Under the pieces are notes generated by a model. It saw nothing but the letters and a program-made list of their open reading frames with translations, ran no database searches and had not been told where the DNA came from. Both the position numbers and the translations under genes were made by a program. From Chrysomallon squamiferum (taxonomy: Eukaryota; Mollusca; Gastropoda; Neomphalida; Peltospiridae), in NCBI GenBank assembly GCA_012295275.1, contig CM022667.1:10575038-10639037 (forward strand): 64,000 nucleotides of DNA, in the 5' to 3' direction. Below are positions 56,179 through 64,000 of this stretch, piece after piece. Within the stretch, counting starts at the first letter, position 1; each line of letters begins with the position of its first letter.

Positions 56179-56505
56179 ACATATGTGACCCTATCACATT
56201 GAAACAGGTCTTTAGAAACATTTTGTCTGTTTCAAGTTGATATCTCATTTCTTCCTGTATTAGTTAGTTGTTTGTTCATTCGTCAAAATGAGGCATCCAG
56301 CAAATAATTGTTCATAAAAGTACTATAAAACACACCTTAGGGATCTTATAAATGTCATCACTGGATCTAAGAGACAAGATAGATATTATAGATTATCAAC
56401 CCAAAATATATAAAATTTTTGGGTGGTTTCACTTTTTGTTGGCTAAAACTCAGTATTTGCCCATGCAACTTAAGACCCGGTTTGATGTTAAGGGTCACAT
56501 AATGT
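56179..56505. mobile_element. Inverted-repeat element (MITE-like), about 327 bp
   Basis: The left end (56179-56219) and the reverse complement of the right end (56465-56505) share ACAT-ATGTGACCCT, an ACA-T/TC-AAAC block and GGTCTT in the same order, with some mismatches and one-base gaps. No coding frame lies inside. The structure fits a small non-autonomous DNA transposon. No clear target-site duplication was found. Confidence 0.5.
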
Positions 56506-58056
56506 ACATTGATATTGATTTTAATTACATAAATCTGTCCGTCCAATTGTACATATGTACATGTGTGTATCATTTAATGAATTTATTAGTTGCTATATAT
56601 TTTCATTTTTGTGTTCATTCATTGTGTTAGTGGTAAAAAGTTGTCTTGAACTGTTTTTATTTTCCTTTTTTTTCTTCTTAAACTGACAATTAATTTTTTT
56701 TTATTTTTTTTAATTGGATCTCGTATTAAGATAAGTATTAGTAAAAGAATATAAACTGAAATCTGATTCAAACATGCATTTACGAAACATAAAACATTTT
56801 TAAAATGCTTATTTGATTTATTCTAGAAATCTATATTCAGTTATAATTTATAGGTTGAACCCAAATTTTGGTTTTGTATTTTTATGTTGTTTTTGTTATA
56901 CAGAATGGTTATACACCAACCTAATGTTTTTAGCTGTCTGTATCTGTTAAATTAAAAAGAAGATATAATTGTTTATTATTATTTTGTTTTAAATTTACTA
57001 TTATTATTAATAATTTTGTTTCCAGTTTCACAGTGGTTTAAAAAAAAAAGTTTGTTGTGATTTTTAACATTCAACACATGACAAAATGCAGTGATGAACC
57101 ACATTTCTTAATATCCTTGACCTTCAATTTACAGTTATTCTTGAATGAGAAATATATATATATATAAAGAATGAGTGAAAAAATATTTAACAATTTATCT
57201 TTTATTAATATAGCGAGTTCTCCAAAGATGTCCATCTTTACATGAAATTTGTATCTCAAAAACTGTTCTGTCAAGTCGTGTAATAATAATAAATAAGTAA
57301 ATAAAAAGTAAAAAAAATATATATATACATACATACATACATACACCTTTTAAAAAATCATTAACAACAATAATAATAATAATAATATAAAGAAAAAACA
57401 AAATGTGTCCAGTGGGGTATAGACGTTATTATAAAGTTAATTTTCATTCAGCTATTTTATCTTTTATACATAGTATGTAGATCTAACAATAAATATTCAA
57501 AAAAATATAATCCTGTTAGCTTATTTTAAAAGTCATTATTATTATCATTTTTTTAATGTAAAAATTGATTAAATGAATTTAATATTCTTTATTCAAAAGT
57601 ACTTCATTATTCGTTAATTCATATATATATGAAGTTTCATGCTTTTCATTCATAATTTATAACTTCTCATACATTCATTCATAAACACAGAATTCATTAA
57701 ACATTAATAAAATCCGGATTCGCTTTAGTTACTCACAATTATCAGAAAATCCATTATTCACAAATTCTCCATGATTAACATTTGTTACTGAAACCCCTGA
57801 TTCATAATTATTCACAAACCTTCCTGATATTCATCAGTTGTTTATAATTTATTCTGATGCACAAAAAGGTACACACAGCACACAGGTGTGTAATTAATGC
57901 ATGGAAATATTAATGTAACCATGGTTGTTATTATTTGTGTTGCTACGGTTACAGTTATCCAGTATAACGAATTTACCTCACATCTTTGGAGTATTATTTT
58001 AATTTGTTAATCCTCTGCTTGTTTCTCTTTTTAACTAATTATATGTACTATATAAT

Positions 58057-58691
58057 TGAGGTTTAAATGCAGAAAGAGGTTAAATGTAATTTTCAAAAGT
58101 TAAAAAGTTTTCTCAACAATTATTCCAACTTAGAGACATCTTTTTACTTGAGTTGCATACTTTAAGAATATTCTGTCATGACTGAATTTTCAATAAAGTA
58201 GATTAGATCATAAAAATTTGAATATTTAATTCATCCTGTTTTACATAATTAAGTGAAATGAGTAATAAAATGTTTTTTTTTTTTTCTTTACTTTTTCTTT
58301 TCTTAATCTGTTGTTTAAATCACATAGAATGTGGTTATTGTTATATCTAATTCTGTTTTTATACATAAAATATTGTTGTTTTAAAAGATATTATTGTATC
58401 TAATTCTTTCTACTTAAATTAAACTGAAGATAATCATAATTATTTAGATGTTTGAGGCAGTATTTGCTACAAAAAAAATCCAACTTGGATAATAGCACAA
58501 TAAACTTTACTTGTTTAAATAATTTAAAAATAGGTGTAGATAAAAACATTCAACTTAGATTATCATTTTAAGTTTTAAACTGGCAAGTATTTTGCACTAT
58601 TGTTGTGTGTTATAAATTAAGATGGCAACCAAAACAATTTGCCTCTGAATGATGAAAATTGCATTCGGCCTCTTTCTGCATTAAATCCTCA
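58057..58691. mobile_element. Inverted-repeat element (MITE-like), 635 bp
   Basis: The left arm (58057-58094) and the reverse complement of the right arm (58654-58691) match at 32 of 38 positions, including an uninterrupted AATGCAGAAAGAGG. The interior has no coding capacity and contains three CAACTTRGA-type pieces. This is a good candidate for a non-autonomous DNA transposon. Family and target-site duplication are unclear. Confidence 0.65.
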
Positions 58692-58818
58692 AAACAGAAT
58701 TGTTATTAAACTGTTGCTTGTAGGCATGGTCACAAGATTTATATGGAGGTTTATTTTACAAGCTAGAATTTTGTCAATATGTAAGAAATCTTCATCACGT
58801 GTCAACTGAAAAGAATGA

Positions 58819-58821
<3 letters not shown>

Positions 58822-58868
<47 letters not shown>
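58822..58868. repeat. (AT)n microsatellite
   Basis: About 23 AT units. A similar array lies at about 59110-59136. Confidence 0.95.
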
Positions 58869-58871
<3 letters not shown>

Positions 58872-59109
58872 TACATACATAATATTTGCCATGAAACCTA
58901 TATACACAGTCGTTGATGTGTGACATGTGTGACTTACAACTGTTGTACTTTTCCTGCATGTCTTTCAGGGATGCTGCAGCTAAAGATGGGATCATATAGT
59001 AATATGGCTTCTATAAATACATGTCTAATATAAAACCAATCACTTGGAATGGAACAGTTTCCAATCCAGGACTGTTTGTATATAGGCATTAAATATGTAT
59101 GTGTGTTTG

Positions 59110-59140
<31 letters not shown>

Positions 59141-59873
59141 TCTGAAACTATCAAATATAAGCTTTAAAATGGACAGTTTTTTTTCAAGACATTAAATTGT
59201 TTAATACGGTGAAAATACCAGTTAAATCATTTTTATACATATCCAGAAATTTAACCTGATATACTTAATACATTAATGGATATTTATCAAACATTTTGTG
59301 ATGAACCCAGCTCAACCAAATTTGCTGATTTAATGAATTTGGTTTTTAAAACAGTTTTGAAAGAAAATGTATATGTATATACTTGAAGATGATAAAATAG
59401 ATATCTTCATAATAAAATAAAGAAATGAAAACAAAGAAAAGTGGATAATGTCTAAAAATAATAAAAATAAAAATATAATTAAAATAAAAAACAAATAAAA
59501 GAACTAAAGATTATGTATTTCATTGAAATAAATGAAATCTAATAAATAAAGTAAATAAAATGAAAATAAATAAAATAATAATGAAACTTAAATAACTACA
59601 GTAAAAATAAAATAAAATGACAACTACAAAACTGCTGCTATTTATAAACTTTCTTTGTTTGTTTTGTGCTGCATGTTAGTGCTATTTGTTACTGTCACAC
59701 TGTAAATATCAGCGGAATGTTTATATATATATATTTTATAACTGAATTTGTTGCTGGTGAATGAGGGAATGTACTCAAATTCTAGTCTTCCACAACTAAT
59801 GTATGTAAATTGAAATACTGTCAAAGTTAGTCATACCATTATGTTGTTGTTGTTTTTTATTCTTTTTTCTTTC

Positions 59874-59914
<41 letters not shown>

Positions 59915-62900
59915 TTTCTTAATATTAGTTTTTAATTTTCTTTCAAAATGTAATAGAAAAAGATTAGATATTTAATCTTGAATGAATATGATCATATGAT
60001 ATATTCAATACTTTAATTTGAAACTGTTACGCTAACAGTAATTATTCTTACATTTTTAGTTCCTTTTTAAATTTTGTCCTCCTGAATCTGCAGATGCAGA
60101 ATAAATATTGAAAATATTTGACTGGATTAAGTCAAATTTTTTTTTTTTATAAATACATCAAAGAATGTTCTGTTTTTTTTTTTTGAAAAAGAATGGATGT
60201 GTATGTATTAATTAATCAAAATAATGAACTCATCCATAGAAAGCTTTTTAATTGTATTATATATTATATATAACATATTTCCACACCTTACATACTACTT
60301 ATCTGAATAATATGCAGATTGATTATGCAATTTGAGTAAAGATCATTGACATATCTTTCACAAACTTCTGCTGAATCTATAAACTTTTTTAATGTTAAAA
60401 GTTTGAATGATTTCAGATTTAACTGAGAATTGAAGTTACATGGTAACAAATGACGTAAGATATCATTTACAGATGGGTTTCTTTTTCGATTCAAATATAA
60501 AATTTTTTTAAAAATAAAATTATTTCAGTTGTTCTTACTCATAATCAGTTTGATGGGTACTGCATTTAGCATTAGGTTGATTTTTGACTTCTTTTTTTTC
60601 TTCTGTTTGTCACCCAGTTCCAACTCTTTTTTCGGTATGCATATTTTGTGAAATTCCCATACCTTCAACTGACATTTTCTATACAAATATTGTCTCACCA
60701 TTTTTGTTTAATTTGGTATCCATGACATTTATAAAACTCTTTTTTTTTTTTTTTAAATATAAGTTTATATCTGCCTAAATTTGTGGTAAAAAAAAAATCT
60801 CAAAAAATCTCAACTATTGTTCTTTTATTTAGAAATTTAAACAAACAAATTTAAAATAAATGACAATGATAGGCTCATCAAATTTTATTTTTATGATTTA
60901 TTCCATTAAAGATTATGGGCAGTCCTTTCTTTTCTGTAGGTTGCATTAGTAAAAAGAAGTGACGATTTCTGGTAAATTTTAATTTTTAATTTTTATTCAT
61001 TTACTAGTACACATATTTTTAATTATTTTTTTAACTGTTTTATTTAAGCATTTGTTTAAAAATGTTTTCTTCATATACTGCATATGTATTATTTTTATTT
61101 CAACCTATTTTATTTATTCATTCTTTCATTCTTTTTTCTTTTTATAAAATATAATTTTACAAATTCCTTTTGCCTAGTGATATATGATTTGATGTTATGT
61201 TTTTTTTTTTTTTTTTTTTTTAGAATACTTTTCTTTTTTAAGTGTACAAATGGTGAGAACTTGTGAAATAATTTAGTATTCTTCCATGTATGATATTATT
61301 ATTTATCTTTCAGCGAGAGGCATCATTCTGTGTTCAAGTTATTGTGTCTGTTTTGTTTGTTTTTGATTGTTTCTTTTGTTTTCATATAAGCCATTGCTTT
61401 AAATCTGTGTTCTAATTGTTAGAGTAGAGATTTTGTTAATATCGTAGTTTGTTCACCCAGAAAATATAACAGTTTATTTTAAGTGTATTTTAACTTTCTT
61501 CATTTTATCGCTAGTTTTTCTTTATTTATTTTTTTATTTATTTTTATTTACCTTAAATTATAATGCTTGGGGTACATCAGAATATTATTCTGTTTAAAAT
61601 TAACATTTGTATAGTAAACGTAATCTATTTTTTTAATCTTTTTTTTTTTTTTTTTTACAACATGCACATACTTTCCTTATTTGCCACTGATTTAGTTGAA
61701 CTGAGTGTAAAATACCATGAATTTACTAATGTAAATAATGAAAACATACTATTTACTGTATATTATCAGGGTTTTTTTTTAACATAATTATTTAATTTTT
61801 ATATTTTTAAATTTAAAAACAAAACCTCCTTTTTGCTGCTGGTGTCTTTTAAAATATAAATAGCAATAACAAAATAAATAAATAAATAAATAAAAATAAA
61901 AAATAAAAATCGTAACAACAAATAAATAAATAATAATAATTGAATAATAATATGAATAGTGAATTATGTCTGACAGTTTGAAGAATGTGTTTCTGTATGA
62001 TCTGTTCATGTGCCTTTTATACTTTGTTAATACACCATATATGTTAATATACCATGTATGATTTATCTGTGCATGTACATATGTAGACGCAAGTGCATAC
62101 ATACATACATACATATGAAACTAAATATGTATGTGTGAATATATATATGTATGTATGTATGTACTGTATATATCATGTTTACGTTATACATAATGCATGC
62201 AAACAAATTAGACCAGTTATTTTTGATACACTTCAATCAAAAAGGTTCAAACTCACTTGTCATGGACAGTTCAGATTTAATATTTTCTAATTCAATCTGT
62301 ATTTGGCAGCTTTAAATGAAAAAAAAAAAAAGAAGGAAGAAATATTGAAATAAAAAAGATAATAAAATAAATAAATAAATAATAATAAAGTAATTATAAA
62401 ATGAAAAATCTTCCAACATCAGTAGATATTTTTAAGGTTATTTTCAAACTATATGTTGTATTATATACCCTTAAATATTTAAAAAGTAATGTCTGAAGAA
62501 TATTTATACAATTTGTGTTGCATATTCCATTAAAAGTTTAAAACACAAAGATTTGATGAATTATCATACAAATTTTAAATTTTTTTTTTTTTTTTTTTTC
62601 TTTTTCATGTTTTTATTATAGTATTGCATATCCTTGATTGTTTATTGTATCACCTAGCATTTATAACATTCTATTTTAGTTTTTTAATTTTTATTAAGTT
62701 TAACTTAAAAAATACAAGAAATTTGTTTTTAAAATATATTTAATTTATTCCAACCATCAGTTTTACTGTAATTTATAATTATCTGAATTGTTTTGTTTTG
62801 GTAGATGTGTTTTGAGGAGATAAACATTTCATTGTTGTTGTTGTTTTAGAGTTATTTTTTCTGAGTGAACAGAAACGTAGTTGATGACTTAATTTATTGC

Positions 62901-64000
62901 ATCAAGACCAATTTCATTTGTTAGTCAGATAATAATAAAAATGATATGGCAAACAAGACTTTGTTTTTTGTTTTATTTTTTCCCATTTTAATTATTTTGT
63001 TTATTTACTTTGATGATGATGATAGTTTTACTGGGGGTATTGATGATGATGGAGTAGAGATGATGACAGTAGTGGTAATAATGATGACAAAACTAATCAT
63101 GATAGAAGTGATTTTAAGGAAATAAGGTGAAATTTTCTAATTATCTTAAAAATGTGTGAAGATCTACTTTTTAAAAGAAAGTAATACAAAACTTTATTCA
63201 GCACAACCTAGAGTGGGATCATTAAATATTTTTTAGAATGCTTCCATCAGACAAGTTATCAAGTACACATATCTTGGACAATCTTTGACAATGCCAGTGT
63301 TACATCCTTGAATTAATTATTTACATAATTAAAAGCAAGCAGTCGTTTTCTAGTATATGTCTAACAGAGTATGAATTTTAATTGAAAATATTCATCTAGC
63401 AACACAAGCTTCTAGGATTAATATAATTTGCAGTTAATTTATTCTCAATGTTGGCGTTGATTGGAAAAGGAAAAAATAAATGTGCATAAACAAAAACAAA
63501 ACAACCAAAAAACCTTGTATGTCTATGAACTGGATGCTGTAAATTCATTACATATTTTCTTTTTAACCTACTTTTTAATGTTTATTCGTTGTTGTTTTTT
63601 GTTGTTTTAGTTTTGTGTAAATTACACCATTTTAGACAAGCGAAAATTAGAACATTTTGACCCAAAACGTATGTGAAACATGTCTTGAAATTTTACATTG
63701 TGTAAAAAAACAACTTATTAATGAAGATTTATAGTGTGATTTCAAATTTAGTGTCTCTGTACTTTTCTATTAACATGCACACGATATTTTGTCTGAAAAC
63801 ATTGTGTTCTAATTATTCTGAAAAGAAAACCCCTCATGTAATCTAAACAGAATAGCTGAATCATTTAATTGTATGCTAACTATAACTTTTTTTAAATGAA
63901 AAAACATATACCTAATTTTTTATGTATCTTATTATTCGTAGTAGTAATAAACCAGTAATAATATCAGTAGCAGACGCAGCAGTAGCAGTTCGCGCCATTA

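Larger units (their letters stand above)
54738..64000. other. 3' flank of the ZNF507-like gene and gene-poor sequence
   Basis: No coding exon could be supported. Candidate polyadenylation signals for the zinc-finger gene are ATTAAA at 55279-55284 and AATAAA at 58192-58197. The stretch holds GT, AT, AAAT and poly-T repeats, two inverted-repeat elements, and degenerate TTCATTCAT-type repeats at 57.6-57.85 kb. The last 100 bp are AGT/AGC-rich simple sequence. Confidence 0.6.

Noticed and set aside
58978-58999. Possible last exon: TTTCAG followed by a short frame ending TAG
   Set aside because: A good 3' splice site, but only about ten codons and no upstream exon that fits.
62093-62290. Frames rich in Tyr/Val/Cys from GTAT/CATA repeats, here and at 17669-17920, 27094-27393 and 61788-62114
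   Set aside because: They derive from tetranucleotide repeats and have no conserved features.

Overview
The window is animal (metazoan) nuclear DNA. It is very AT-rich and crowded with microsatellites, mostly AAT/ATT, AT, GT/CA and poly-A/T. Its genes are split by short to medium GT-AG introns, usually 0.3-3 kb. Gene families and repeat style suggest an invertebrate bilaterian, most likely a lophotrochozoan such as a mollusc. That placement is an inference; no sequence search could be run.

Seven protein genes can be supported. From left to right: a single-exon glycogen-targeting subunit of protein phosphatase 1 (PPP1R3 family, minus, 8604-9878); LYRM4/ISD11 (minus, three exons, 15692-20762); FARS2, mitochondrial phenylalanyl-tRNA synthetase (plus, five coding exons, 21312-24632); an unnamed seven-exon gene for a secreted or membrane-anchored protein with one Ly6/uPAR domain and three six-cysteine EB/EGF-like modules (minus, 25137-31540); AMFR/gp78 (plus, fifteen coding exons, 33948-41832); DAD1 (minus, two exons, 47191-48165); and a ZNF507-like multi-zinc-finger gene (plus, 50851-54737). 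The exon chains of FARS2, LYRM4, AMFR, DAD1 and the Ly6/EB gene were joined by hand. Each gives one uninterrupted reading frame of the length expected from its family or architecture, which is the main evidence for the models. The ZNF507-like gene does not close: its N-terminal part and its zinc fingers lie in different frames, and the break falls at or near a CAT repeat.

LYRM4 and FARS2 are divided head to head by about 550 bp. Human LYRM4 and FARS2 have the same arrangement, so this looks like an ancient shared promoter for two mitochondrial genes (Fe-S cluster assembly and mitochondrial translation). AMFR and DAD1 both act at the ER membrane (ubiquitin ligase of ERAD; oligosaccharyltransferase subunit) and lie tail to tail, probably by chance. 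The Ly6/EB gene and AMFR are divergent.

The rest, 1-8.6 kb, 10.3-15.7 kb, 41.8-47.2 kb and 54.7-64 kb, is intergenic or untranslated sequence with simple repeats, degenerate minisatellites, tRNA-derived SINE-like pieces and two clear inverted-repeat (MITE-like) elements at 56179-56505 and 58057-58691. No bacterial, viral or CRISPR feature is present.
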